A stretch of DNA of 64,000 bases from the NCBI GenBank assembly GCA_021401465.1, contig JADDMT010000028.1, positions 62,001 through 126,000 of the forward strand, read 5' to 3'. This DNA is from Teratosphaeria epicoccoides (taxonomy: Eukaryota > Ascomycota > Dothideomycetes > Mycosphaerellales > Teratosphaeriaceae). The position numbers and the translations under genes are program-made. Below are positions 21,617-31,587 of this stretch, piece after piece. Within the stretch, counting starts at the first letter, position 1. Every line of letters starts with the position of its first letter. The notes beneath the pieces are model-generated. The model did not search any database, was not told the origin of the DNA, and saw only the letters and a program-made list of their open reading frames with translations.

Positions 21617-22414
21617 CCCTCTCCGCTGACATCGAGAAGCGAGGCTCGCTGCTGCTGCTGCTGCGGCGGCGGCGGCGGCGGCGGCGGCGCGTGCATACGC
21701 ACGTCCGGTTTTCTCCCAAAGCTGCGGCGACGAAGTTCGCGAGCACCCGAGTCCGGCTGTTCTTCCACCATGCGGCGACATTCGACCAGACGCCGCCGCG
21801 CAGAGCGGGTGGAAGGACCAGTTCAAAAAGTCTCTGACGGTCTGATATGCACCGAGCTGGAGAATGCTCATGGACGACGGACGGGCGGGCTGGCTGACGA
21901 CTCGGGAGGACGAAAGGGAAGGAAGGAGGAAGGGGAGAAAGAAAGAAAAGAAAAGAGAGAAAGAAGATCGTGCGTCGGTGACCACTTGTGCGTATTGGAA
22001 CGGCACAAGAGAAAGAGAAGCCCCCTTTTCTCCAGTCCCTAACACCCTCCCTCCCCGCGAAACCTCGCTGTAGATAATATCAGCGGACTGTAGCATCTCC
22101 AGTCCCGGCCCAGGTAGAACCTCGTCTCTTGAAAATAAAAAAAGAATGAGTGGTGTGGTGAGTGCCAGGAAATCAGGTCTTGTGCACAAGCGTAATTGAG
22201 ATTCGGAAGCCTGAAGGGCACCCCCCCCCCTCTTTCAGCCCTGAGAGCGTAGTAATCCTGCAGTTCTCTTTATGGAAACACGATCCAAGCTGAGAACTCG
22301 CCAGCCAAAGCATCGATTGACCTTCCTCCGAGCGAAGTCTGTACCCTTCCCCAGCACTCACTCCGCCGTCTGTGCGCCCCGAAAGAAAAAGAAAAAAAGA
22401 AAAACGCGAAAATT
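21617..22414. other. Convergent intergenic region with triplet and purine tracts
   Basis: Lies between the 3' ends of the SANT-like gene and FAN1. It has (GCT)5 followed by a (GCG)n run at 21648-21690, and a long purine-rich tract from about 21890 to 22020 built of GAAAG and GGAAG units. Long open frames occur on both strands here only because of the repeats. Confidence 0.6.
21648..21690. repeat. Compound (GCT)n(GCG)n microsatellite
   Basis: Five GCT triplets run directly into about nine GCG triplets, 30 bp after the stop of the SANT-like gene. On the minus strand the same tract reads CGC then AGC. Confidence 0.9.
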
Positions 22415-25042
22415 TCACTCCCGCACTCTCACCTCCGCCGCCACAGCCCGACACAACTCCACTCGCACCCCGGCTCCGGCCAAGACGTCAATCCACATCC
22501 TCTGCGTATCACTCAACCGATCATTCTCGCTCTTGACCTCGGCAAACATGACCTCCCCGCCGCCGTCCTCCCCCACTGTCCGACCCCTCCAAAGAAACAA
22601 ATCCGGCACCCCTCCCCCCCTCTGCCCATACTCCTGCACCAGCACCTTCATGACCGTCGCCAACGCCTCGGGCCGAAAACACGCCGCCACCTCCAGCAAA
22701 TCCGCCACCTCGAACCCCCAATCCAAGCCCACCACGCACGTCTTCCGCTCGTGATGAGCCGCCCACACGTCTCGGATCCGCCGCCCCGCGTCCCCGTTGC
22801 TGATATCATTCAGCCGGGCGTGGACCTCCGACATGCGGCTGGGGTAGAAGGCGTCGGTGTGCAAGTCGAGCGGACAGGTCTGGAATGCCGTTTGGAAGAC
22901 GTTGGGGATGTAGAGGAAGAGGACGTCGAAGAAGAGGTAGGCGAACAGGGTCTTAAGGATGCCGCCTTCGGAGTGGTAGCCTTTGTAGCCGAGCGCGCGG
23001 TAGGACGAGAGGCACATGGCTTCGACGCTGCATTCGCCTTCGACTTGGCGTTCTGAGCCGGTGTCGGGGTCGAGCTCGGTGTGGAGGGCTGGGTCGAGCC
23101 AGATGGTTTTTGTACCGCGTCGGTCTGGTTTCGGGGTGGTGGTGGTGGCGCCGCCTTGCTGGCTGTTGCGGCGACTGGTGCTGCGGGATGTGGGACGCTC
23201 GATGCGTGTGCCGTGAAAGGTGCGCTCGGCGGGTTTGGTGAGGAGGACGTGGGTGAATTCATGCTGTTGTCGTTTGGGGACTTTGAGCTGTTTCTCGAGC
23301 TTCATGGTGCGCTTTTGTAGATCATGATGGAAGATCAGATGCGTGAGCTGGTCCTGTAGTCCCTCTTCGCAGGTCCTCAATGCCACTCGTTTCCAGTGCT
23401 TCTTCTTGCTGTCGGTATCTTTACATTCTTGTGGCGACGGGAGATGTAGGTGCATGTAGTGTTCTTCCAGCAGAGCCTTCCGCTGGTACCAGTCGCCTCG
23501 TCTGCTCGTGTGAAAGAGTCGCTGGCCCAGCAGCTCGCACAATACTTGATGCTCTCGCTGATGCTTTTTGAGCTTGCCCAGCACATACGCACCTTTGTGC
23601 ACTATGCGAGTATAGATCCAGGCCGGCGACAGGCGACGGAGGTATGCTCCTTCGCCTGTGCTGTAGATGCTGTCTTCTTTGCGTTGCTCCTCGGCCAGCA
23701 GCGCCTTCCAGCGTGGGTACACGTCTTCGAAGATGTCCAGTACCACATGCAGCGTTTCCTTTGTGGGTGTACCATTGAACTCCAAGATGTTGTCGACTCG
23801 AAATTGAGTTCGTATACTCGCCTCGAACTCGAGCAGTAACGATCGTGATGGAAAGATGTTGGCTGACCGCGAGACGATGTATTCCGGAAAGTTCCATCGC
23901 GCGACGCGCGCCAGTATGATGGTGGTGAGCGACTTCTCGGTCCACTCTGTCGAACGGTAGAAGACCAGATGGACGCGCTCGAAGAGTTTGAGCGTGGGCA
24001 ATGAAAGGCGAACGCAGGGGCCAGTCTCGGCCATGATTTTGTTGAGCCAATGAGCATCTCTGTTTTCCGGCCGACTCGGTGTGCCATCTCGGCTGCCGTC
24101 TCCGTCACCCGCTGCGGTGCCTGTCGACGCCGCGGTCTCCTCAGTCTCTGAACGCCTGAGACTCGACCAGCCCAGACCGGTCTGCGTGCCACTGGTGCGG
24201 CGGAAGGCGCGCAGGAGCTCTTTCTTGTTCTTGCCTTGCACTTTGGCATCTCTCGCCAAGGCTTTGAGCTCGTCCAGTCGAAGCAGGGAAGATGCCTCTT
24301 CAAGATCACTGATGCAGTCTTCTGATCGGTCTGCCAAGGCAAATGTGGAGCCGAGAGTGGTGTTTTCTGGTGGTTCACGCTCGCCAGGGTGACTGTCCTC
24401 CCCGACCGATGGCTGCGGCAGATCACGAACCAACTGTAGATCGTCGATTGCTTGGGGCAGATCTGCAATGTCACCGTGGTAGCCGAGCTTGTTGACTCGA
24501 TGCCAGCTCGATGTCTTCCGCAGGAACAAGCGAACGTAGAGATACTGCGCCTCGTAGCGCAGCTCCCGCCACGCGCTGAACACGGCATGCTCTGCCTCGT
24601 CGAACAGATGGCTCTCATCTTCCAGCACTGTGTCGAGAGCCAGATTGAAGGCGTCCACATAGATCGACGTCTTGCCCCGGGTCCATTGCCGACCATTGAG
24701 TCTTCCCGCGGCGTCATCTTCGGCCTGCCCTGCCGCCCTGCTGGTTTCGTAAGCGTCAATGGCCTCGTCGTCCGTCTGGATGGGCGGGAGGGCTGTTTCC
24801 AGGTCGGTCCGACGCTCTCCGGGCGGCTCTTCCAGATCCTCACTGTCGCTGTCGGCGTGTGAATCTCCGGCTATACCGCGTCTACTCCGCTGCTGAGGCG
24901 ACGGCGACGGCGACGAAGTCTTGGGGGTGGAGGCAGCAGGCGAGACACCGCTCTTGACTCTCTTGGCGGGAGGCGTGTGAAAGTCATCGCCGTCGTCCTC
25001 ATACCTGGTCGACTTTGGGTGTGCTATTCGCCGTCCCACCAT
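22415..25042 (-). CDS. FAN1: Fanconi-associated nuclease Fan1 (VRR-NUC)
   Basis: Single exon of 875 residues. The N-terminus is disordered, with a PPAKRVKSG basic patch likely to serve nuclear import. The middle holds the SAP-like helical segment (LRLDELKALARDAKVQGKNKKELL) and a TPR-like region with RRGDWYQRKALLEEHYM. The C-terminus is the VRR-NUC domain with the PD-(D/E)xK residues in GGGVPDLFLW and FAEVKSENDRLSDTQRMW. Fan1 is a structure-specific 5' flap endo/exonuclease acting in interstrand crosslink repair. All catalytic residues appear present and length fits fungal homologues. It is divergent from the fasciclin gene across 184 bp. Confidence 0.95.
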   Translation of the reverse strand: MVGRRIAHPKSTRYEDDGDDFHTPPAKRVKSGVSPAASTPKTSSPSPSPQQRSRRGIAGDSHADSDSEDLEEPPGERRTDLETALPPIQTDDEAIDAYETSRAAGQAEDDAAGRLNGRQWTRGKTSIYVDAFNLALDTVLEDESHLFDEAEHAVFSAWRELRYEAQYLYVRLFLRKTSSWHRVNKLGYHGDIADLPQAIDDLQLVRDLPQPSVGEDSHPGEREPPENTTLGSTFALADRSEDCISDLEEASSLLRLDELKALARDAKVQGKNKKELLRAFRRTSGTQTGLGWSSLRRSETEETAASTGTAAGDGDGSRDGTPSRPENRDAHWLNKIMAETGPCVRLSLPTLKLFERVHLVFYRSTEWTEKSLTTIILARVARWNFPEYIVSRSANIFPSRSLLLEFEASIRTQFRVDNILEFNGTPTKETLHVVLDIFEDVYPRWKALLAEEQRKEDSIYSTGEGAYLRRLSPAWIYTRIVHKGAYVLGKLKKHQREHQVLCELLGQRLFHTSRRGDWYQRKALLEEHYMHLHLPSPQECKDTDSKKKHWKRVALRTCEEGLQDQLTHLIFHHDLQKRTMKLEKQLKVPKRQQHEFTHVLLTKPAERTFHGTRIERPTSRSTSRRNSQQGGATTTTPKPDRRGTKTIWLDPALHTELDPDTGSERQVEGECSVEAMCLSSYRALGYKGYHSEGGILKTLFAYLFFDVLFLYIPNVFQTAFQTCPLDLHTDAFYPSRMSEVHARLNDISNGDAGRRIRDVWAAHHERKTCVVGLDWGFEVADLLEVAACFRPEALATVMKVLVQEYGQRGGGVPDLFLWRGRTVGEDGGGEVMFAEVKSENDRLSDTQRMWIDVLAGAGVRVELCRAVAAEVRVRE

Positions 25043-25226
25043 CGCATCTACCTTCCACGCGGGCTGGACGATGAACGGAGTTAAGCTCCATCACTTCCCG
25101 TGCACCATCACGTTCTCGTCGCGTGCACACGTGCCCGATGACGTAGCCCCTGACGCTCACGAGCCTTGACGCATCATCCGTCGTATCGCACGCCAGACTC
25201 CCTGACAGTCAGTACTCGTAGACGCG
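25043..25226. promoter_or_regulatory. Compact bidirectional promoter FAN1 / fasciclin gene
   Basis: Only 184 bp separate the two start codons. The interval contains the palindrome CACGTG at 25128-25133 and, 5 bp further, TGACGTAG at 25139-25146, a CRE-like element, as well as further TGACG strings near 25151 and 25167. These match known bHLH and bZIP core sites in sequence; actual binding is not shown. Confidence 0.55.
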
Positions 25227-25916
25227 ATGAGAATGAGAGTGGCAGTCGCAGTCGCAGTCGCATCGTCCATCTTCGTCGCATCCACTCAAGCCCGCCTCCT
25301 CTCCTCCTTCCTCCCCGCCACGCACAATCAAGAACCCATGGCCAGCCAAGCCCCCGCCATCCAGCTCCCACCTTCCTCCTCCACCATCGCACCTGCCTCC
25401 TCCACCAACGCACCTGCCCCCTCCACCAACGCACCTTCCTCATCAGATCCCCACGGCGACGTGATCCTCTCCGACGTCATCGGCTCCCAACGCCGGATCC
25501 ACATCTTTGCCGGCTTCACCCGCGACGTCTCCCCCGTCTCCGACCGTCTCGACACCTCCTTCCTCAACACCACCGTCCTCGCCCCTTCCAACTCCGCCCT
25601 CCAAGCTCTCCCGCGGAAACCGTGGGAGGACCCGGACGAGTATCAACAGCTGGGTGCGAGTGCGTACAGTGGTCAGGCGGGTGAGGATCGAGCGGCGCGG
25701 AACCTGAGGAGGTTTACCGAGGCGCATATCGTGCCGGTGGCTCCGTGGAAGGAGGGCGAGAAGATGGAGACGATGGGTGGTGGAAAGGTGTGGTGGGAGG
25801 AGAGGGAGGGGAGGAAGGTGGTGCAGCCGGGGAGTGTCGAAGTGGAGAAGGTGGTAAGTCGGGTCGCGAATGGGGAGGTGTGGATGTTGAAGGGCGTGTT
25901 GAATTATGCCTCCTGA
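25227..25916 (+). CDS. Secreted fasciclin (FAS1) domain protein
   Basis: Single exon of 229 residues. Residues 1-22 (MRMRVAVAVAVASSIFVASTQA) look like a signal peptide. A short Ser/Thr/Pro/Ala repeat linker (APASSTNAPAPSTNAP) follows. The rest is one FAS1 domain with the H1 motif NTTVLAPSNSALQAL, the EAHIVP turn and a final VWMLKGVLNY. FAS1 proteins mediate adhesion at the cell surface or, in fungi, sit in the vacuole or wall. There is no GPI signal at the C-terminus, so it is probably secreted or vacuolar. Confidence 0.88.
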   Translation: MRMRVAVAVAVASSIFVASTQARLLSSFLPATHNQEPMASQAPAIQLPPSSSTIAPASSTNAPAPSTNAPSSSDPHGDVILSDVIGSQRRIHIFAGFTRDVSPVSDRLDTSFLNTTVLAPSNSALQALPRKPWEDPDEYQQLGASAYSGQAGEDRAARNLRRFTEAHIVPVAPWKEGEKMETMGGGKVWWEEREGRKVVQPGSVEVEKVVSRVANGEVWMLKGVLNYAS

Positions 25917-26439
25917 GTGGGGCTAGGGTGTGAAATGCTGTGGTCACGAATGCACATGAATGGAGTCTTTGGGATGGGTCGCACGCTCTTCACTATTGTG
26001 GGTGGTGACGGGCATCGTCGCCGGCGTTCGAATGCACCGGACTTGACTTCCAGTGGTCTAGGGGAGGATATGTCAATCACGCGGGAACGATCGCTGACGG
26101 CGGCCATAGAGAGCCAGCATTCGAGACATGTTCTCCGGCAGCCTCATGAGACAATGGTGGCAAATGCAATCCGTCCTGTCATCAAAGCTGATTCTGGCCT
26201 TGAAAGACGAAGAAGCGACTTATTGACTTATATTTCCCAAAGTTCAGCTACTTTACACAACGTTCAGAGCTATTGAATCATGAATGAAACCCCGACACAG
26301 TGACAGGGTCCCGCTTTCTGGCTCAGCCTCAATCCAGGCAACAACATGAACCTCCACAGATGCGCATTTCCTATGCATTCTCTCCATCATTTCGACGAAC
26401 AGTACCACAGAGACAAGTCGCGAACTAAAGAATCTCACA
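25917..26439. other. Intergenic region
   Basis: Nothing recognisable. The right third is the 5' flank of the truncated oxygenase. Confidence 0.5.
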
Positions 26440-26760
26440 ATGGGACCAACGCCCTCAGACCCACGCCTACCCCGGGACTTCCTCACCAACCCAGCTCCAA
26501 ACATTACAGTCCAGCGTGTAAACTGGAAGAAAGCTGGGCTACCAGAATACAATGAATCCTACGCAATCGTCCTCGACAACGTCATGACCAAAGAAGAATG
26601 TTCGACTCTCCGCGCCGCAGCCGAATCCACAAGCCACGACGGCGCCTGGGGACGAGCCATGATCAACATGGGCCAAGGCCGACAGCAACTCATGACCGAA
26701 GAGTGAGACTGCGGCCGCATCCTCTACGATTCCCAAGACGCCGCGAGGGGACATAGATCC
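26440..26760 (+). pseudogene. Truncated 2OG-Fe(II) oxygenase
   Basis: From the ATG at 26440 an 88-residue frame reads the N-terminal part of a fungal 2OG-Fe(II) dioxygenase: FLTNPAPNITVQRVNWKKAG, ESYAIVLDNVMTKEECSTL, then WGRAMINMGQGRQQLMTEE and a TGA. Directly after the stop the same frame continues with DCGRILYDSQD, which is the next conserved block of the family. The stop is therefore a point change, and the domain then ends, so the iron-binding HxD...H and the 2OG-binding arginine are missing. The remnant cannot be active. Confidence 0.75.
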
Positions 26761-26889
26761 GTCGGGCAAGGATGTGAGAGCGAAGAGTGCGAGGATGGTG
26801 CCGTTTGGGGGTGGGTCGGTGAGTGTGTTGGAGATTTTGGAGGAGTGAAGGGGGAGGGGGAAATGGAGGGGTTGAGTGTTGGGGGTTGC

Positions 26890-27442
26890 GGAGGGGTGTG
26901 GGCTGTAAACTTGATTTGGTAGGTGAAGATGAAACGTTTGGGTTTTGGAATTTTCAATTCCGTTCTGTCAGGGACGAGAGAAGTGTTGGCCGGAGTATAT
27001 GCGACTGGGACTTTAGAGCGGTGGACTTCGCGAGCCGCGCATCAGGCGTACAGAGTCGCGAGGCTTCCGTCAGCCAGTAAGCCGGCAAATTGCCATGGGT
27101 CGATTAATCGCAATGCGAGAACTCAGGGCCAGTTGACGGCAGAAGGGCATCCAGAAGATTGTAGAAGCAAGTTCAGGCAAAAGTGCGCAGGTCACTCATG
27201 GTCAGAAGGCCCCCTCGAAATCGCGTGCTCAACTTCCATCTTGTCTGCATACCTGCATTTCGCCTTCCATCGCATCACTCCCCGCTCACTGCTTTGCCCA
27301 GAGGCCCATGACGCCGCATCCCAAACTCCAGATATGCAACAACCCACCGTACACCACCCTTGCCCACCCCATCCCGCGCTTCCCCAAACGCCACCCCATG
27401 GTTCCCCGTACGCCGAAAAATGCCCCCAGCCCCTCCTCTCCC
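26890..27442. other. Intergenic region
   Basis: No gene seen between the oxygenase remnant and the 3' end of the E2 gene. Confidence 0.45.
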
Positions 27443-27996
27443 TCACACACCCGCATCATGATACAAAAACCTAATCTCCCTCGGCCTCGCCTCATTACTC
27501 CGCACAAACTCCGCGTCCCCCGGCGGCCGCTCCGCCTTCGAGTTCCCCGCCAACATACTCTGGATACTGATACACACACTCTCCACATTGTGCACGGGGC
27601 TCCACCCCTGCTTGTCCAGCAGATCCAAACATATGATCCCGTTGCTGTACACGTGCGGGTGGAGCGGGATTTTGCGCTCGGCGGCGGGGCTCGAAGGTGT
27701 CGGGGGCAGGGGGAGGAAGGTGACTTCGGGCGCTTCGATGGGGTAGGAGGGCGAGAAGTGGAAGCGCAGACGGTAGGTTTCCGTGGGCGGGTAAAGAGGG
27801 TTGTCGGGGATGCACAGGTCCATGGTCCATTCGCGGAGGTCGGGGGCGGAGACGAGGGTTATGCCGGGGGGGAGGGTGCCTTGGAGCTGAGGAGGGGGGA
27901 GGTGTCAGTGTGGGGGTGTGGGGGTAGACGGCGGTAGCGGTGGTGTCTGACCTTCTGCAGTTCCTTCTGGAGACGCTTGGAGGACATGGCCGCCAT
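27443..27996 (-). CDS. Ubiquitin-conjugating enzyme E2, UBE2W type
   Basis: Exons 27996..27952 and 27886..27443, with a 65-nt intron (GTCAGA, branch CACTGAC, acceptor CCTCAG), encode about 162 residues. The N-terminal helix MSSKRLQKELQK is split from LQGTLPPGITL by the intron, as in many fungal E2 genes. The fold has YRLRFHFSPSYPIEAPEVTF and the active-site region HPHVYSNGIICLDLL with catalytic Cys at about residue 101. The usual HPN is HPH, the hallmark of UBE2W, an enzyme that attaches ubiquitin to disordered N-termini. A short Pro/Ser insertion (PLPPTPSSPAAE) precedes HPH. Substrate preference is inferred from the family. Confidence 0.92.
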
Positions 27997-28671
27997 GATT
28001 GCAGGTGTTGTCGTTGTGTCGATGTTCGATGTCGTTTCGCAGCAGGCCTGCCGCAGGAATCTGGCGTGTAAAGGTATTGCGGGAGCTTGTTTTCGCACGT
28101 GTTCACCTATGAGTCTTCTGGTTCAGACAATAAGGCACAGGACGTATCGCAACCAGAGGAGCATCGACGATGAATAGGAGGTGTTCGGGACAATCCAAGA
28201 TTGAATGGTCTGGGCAATTGCGAGATGACTGTCACATGCCTGCGGTAGTACCCGGAGCTAACTGCTTGTGCGGGATCCCTGGCAGGGACGTGGCTGATAT
28301 ACGAGGCTCTTCAATGCATTCACACCTATCAAGCGATCGTTCGTGACAAGGTCGGTGGCAGCTCGCATCGAAGCGGCGATGAGAAACGTCCAGTAACGAC
28401 TTAGGGACATCTCTTTGCTAGACTGGACATGTGTCATTCGCAGCCTCGACATGCAGGGATTGCAAGAGGTAGAGACACAATAACGACATCATGGCCGACA
28501 GTCTCAAACCACAGAATTATCATGCTTAAACACAGTTGTATCGCAAGTATGCTCGCAGCAGCGCACTGCCGAAGTCGCCATGCTAGAGTACTGCTACTGC
28601 CCCGTGCGGAGACAGCTTCTGTTCGGACTAAACAACAACGCAATCATCCATCATGGTGCCAAGCAAACACC
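27997..28671. other. Divergent intergenic region
   Basis: Holds the 5' flanks of the E2 gene (minus) and the cupin gene (plus). The cupin frame is open far upstream, but those codons show no conserved sequence. Confidence 0.5.
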
Positions 28672-29073
28672 ATGCAGCTCATCCGCGCCGCGCACCAACC
28701 CGACGCCGCATCCCGGCAGCCGACTGAGACCTTCACAGGCACAGTCCACATGGACCCGATCTGTATCACGCTCACCCAACGCCCAACGTGCTCGCCCAGC
28801 CGGTGTCACTATCGCTCCCATCTAGTCAAAGCAGACGACTGCATGGGCAACAACGTCTGCTTCAGCCCCGGCGCCCGCACCTTCTGGCACACGCACGAGC
28901 GCGGCCAAGTCCTGACCGTGACGCTCGGCTCAGGATTGATCTGCCCGAAGGGCGAGCAGCCGAGGAAATTGCAGGTCGGCGATGTCGTGCATATTCCTGC
29001 TGGGGAGACGCATTGGCACGGTGGGGGGCGCGAGCACTTGTATGGCGCATACGGCGATTTCACTGGGGAGTAG
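28672..29073 (+). CDS. Small single-domain cupin
   Basis: Start at 28672 (MQLIRAAHQPDAASRQPTETFTG). A 72-nt segment, 28763-28834, with donor GTATCA and acceptor AAAGCAG is probably an intron: it is a multiple of three, so the frame stays open either way, but its codons do not resemble the family. Spliced length is about 109 residues. The first cupin motif reads FSPGARTFWHTHERGQ and the second GDVVHIPAGETHWHG; the histidines for a metal site are present. Such small fungal cupins often resemble bacterial metal-binding cupins; the substrate cannot be told. Confidence 0.78.
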   Translation: MQLIRAAHQPDAASRQPTETFTGTVHMDPICITLTQRPTCSPSRCHYRSHLVKADDCMGNNVCFSPGARTFWHTHERGQVLTVTLGSGLICPKGEQPRKLQVGDVVHIPAGETHWHGGGREHLYGAYGDFTGE

Positions 29074-30477
29074 GTATTTGATGTGAAGTTGGGATGCGCA
29101 TGGGATGCTGATGTTGAGGGTGTAGAGACGATTCGGCACGATGAGGTGCCGCAGGGGGGGTATGAGAGAGCACAGGAGGTGGCGAGGTAGAGGTGCAGGT
29201 GGTGTCGGCGGCATTCCTGCGCAAAGTTGGCTGTTATCACCGCAAAAAGAGCATCAGAGTGGACCTCCTGTGTCCTCTTCACTTCTTCCAATTGTCCTAC
29301 AGAGCCTCGACGTGTGCTTGGAGCCTCTTTGTCCGACCCTTTGAACCCTTGAGTCGCTCGACATCCGCCAGTATTTCATCTTGGCAGTCCTGAATTTGCC
29401 GTACACATAGTTAGTCACGAGTGTCCCTGTGCGGGTCATCATCACAACCGCAATTGAAAGAGCTTCGCCATCCACATGTTTCGGGATCTCTGTGACGATT
29501 CTTCCGAGTATCACACAGCTCTGAAGTCATATCACTGCATTGCGGCCTGCGTGATCCTCGATCCATTATGCCTCCTCCATTGATAGATTTGGACCTCTTT
29601 TTGCCTGCTCCGTCGGACATCGACGTCGTTGCTTTTCTTTTCCGTCCTGCCGGCCGCCCTATTCCAGAGGGAGGCTACGCAGTCTAGCCGTCATTGATTT
29701 GGGGACTATGGCTTTGTGGTAGTGGTGTCACGACTCACAGCTGAAAAGTTCACGACGCGCGACGCCTCACGCGGTGTCTGTGCTTTCAAGTTTTCCTGAC
29801 GTGACATTCACCTACACACACTCCTGTCTACTGCTACCTTAGCTCATCATTATTCTCGCAGGTACCACACCGTCTGCGCCATGGCTGCATGTGACCATCC
29901 ATGACTCTCGTCCCATCAGGGTCGAGTCCATGAGCCGACTCAACCCCGGTGGTTGGGCATAGCTGGAAGTTGAGCATCCGTCTCCTGTGCTGCAGCCAGA
30001 GAGAAGCAGCACTGGCGGTCTGCAGCGGACAGGCTGAGTCTAGACCCAGGACAAGAAATAGTAGCGGAGGGCAACAATGGACTTTCGCTTTGTCAGGCTA
30101 TAGATTCCAGGCCTGGCTACATCACCGGCGCCTCTGTCCCTCCTTGCTCCCTGAGTATCTATATCGTGACGCAATAATCGCTGACTTATCTGCGACGACT
30201 AGTCCTGCGTTCGCCATAGTGAGTGAGATCAACGTAGTCCGAATGCTGCGAATCCAGAAATCGCGGAACTCAATGCCGAAAATGCTGTTCTCAGGTACCG
30301 ACATCAAGTATCATTGCAGTATCTTCGGGCCTTGCGATGAATCTAGTCCGTCATCTCCGTCGTGTGGTCAACAAAGAATGTCTCACTCAAAGGATTCGCC
30401 CCCACTGCCATATGACTGCCCCAACCCCTAGCCCTCGAAACTTCTCACTACCTCTTGGCCAGGATCACACAGTCAAC
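29074..30477. other. Long intergenic region, no gene seen
   Basis: About 1.4 kb without a supported gene. Open frames here (for example 29949-30431 plus) show no signal peptide, domain or splice structure. Confidence 0.5.
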
Positions 30478-31239
30478 ATGTCTTCCGAAAAGTCCAACAA
30501 CGCCCGAGCCTTCGTGCGCAACAGCCTCCTTTCAGCTGTTCTGGTCTCCAGAGTCTACGCCCGCACTGACCTGAGCGGCTGCACCTCAACGACGATCGGC
30601 AACGTAGTATCCTACTACGTCCCTGGCACCGGCGAGATTTGCGAGATCCTTGATTGCGGCGGAGGGAGAGCGCCACCGAAATATACTGTCCCGGGGTGCG
30701 CAGCCTACACTGGTACAGCGAGCTACACGCCGAGCTATATGAGCGAGTGGGCTAGCACCACTGCAGCTGCAGCGAGCGGCGTCAGCTCTGCCTGGAGTGA
30801 GGCGACGAGTGTCGTGGAGGGCGCATGGGACGACCTGGCTGGGCCGACCACAGACACTGCTAGCGCGATTGCAGATGCTGCTACTTTCACGGAGAGCTCG
30901 TTGACCGTCACTACTGCCGAGGCCACCATCACGGCCAAGGCTGACGACGTCGCTGGCGCCGACTCGACTGCCACCTCGAGTCCTACGACAGCAGTCGCAA
31001 ACGGAACATCCAGCTCCAACTCGAGCTACGCCTGGTCATCCTCCGCTGCGTACAACATGAGCGCCACGACATCTCAGGACGCCTCGTTGAACTGGGCCAC
31101 GGCCGGAGCGGACAGCAATTCGACGACCAACAGCTCGGGTGCCTACAACACGGTGAAGAATCTTGCAGCCTCTGCTCAGCCTTGGGCAGGCAGCCTCGCC
31201 CTTGTCGTTGGTATTGGCGCTTTGATGGTCTGCTTGTAG
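30478..31239 (+). CDS. GPI-type Ser/Thr-rich cell surface protein
   Basis: About 253 residues from the ATG at 30478; the frame is open 47 codons further up, but this ATG places the hydrophobic segment ARAFVRNSLLSAVLVSRVYA close to the N-terminus. A short cysteine domain follows (SGCTSTTIGN...GTGEICEILDCGGG...VPGCAAY), then a long Ser/Thr/Ala-rich region with several N-x-S/T sites. The C-terminus ends in a hydrophobic tail (WAGSLALVVGIGALMVCL) preceded by small residues, as expected for GPI attachment. Proteins of this build are found in fungal cell walls; some are annotated as siderophore-related by habit without evidence. Confidence 0.75.
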   Translation: MSSEKSNNARAFVRNSLLSAVLVSRVYARTDLSGCTSTTIGNVVSYYVPGTGEICEILDCGGGRAPPKYTVPGCAAYTGTASYTPSYMSEWASTTAAAASGVSSAWSEATSVVEGAWDDLAGPTTDTASAIADAATFTESSLTVTTAEATITAKADDVAGADSTATSSPTTAVANGTSSSNSSYAWSSSAAYNMSATTSQDASLNWATAGADSNSTTNSSGAYNTVKNLAASAQPWAGSLALVVGIGALMVCL

Positions 31240-31587
31240 CCAACAGTTGGCATGAGGGAGATCTGTAAGAGTCAGCTTGTGAATGGTCCAGTGATGCATA
31301 GCATGCTCGGATTGGTTATGGAGATGATGTATAGATATGCCGGTATTCAAATTCTTACTTTTCTTTGCACGTATTCAGCTGCATCATTTTCTGTGCACAC
31401 GTGTCAACATGCGAACTTGCCTCTGCTGCCCGCAAGGATTTTTACAAGCATCGCTCCCAATACTCCTTGTTCGGCTTCCTGCTGCTCCGGCTTCTCAGAT
31501 CTCTGGTAATGGGAGCAGTGTCCAAAAGGTGGGCACATGGGAAGCACAAATTGCATGGTAGATTGCTATAGACAAATACAATGTGAG
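31240..31587. other. Convergent 3' intergenic region
   Basis: Between the surface protein gene and the minus-strand cutinase gene; no gene seen. Confidence 0.55.

Noticed and set aside
21497..22189. 230-codon minus-strand frame with Leu and Ala runs
   Set aside because: The frame is kept open by the triplet and purine repeats; it overlaps the last exon of the SANT-like gene and has no domain.
22415..25042. Large overlapping frames inside FAN1 on both strands
   Set aside because: FAN1 is continuous over 875 codons with conserved domains; the others are shadows.
28429..28671. N-terminal extension of the cupin
   Set aside because: The upstream part has no similarity to cupins and starts in sequence like the neighbouring intergenic DNA; the ATG at 28672 begins conserved sequence.
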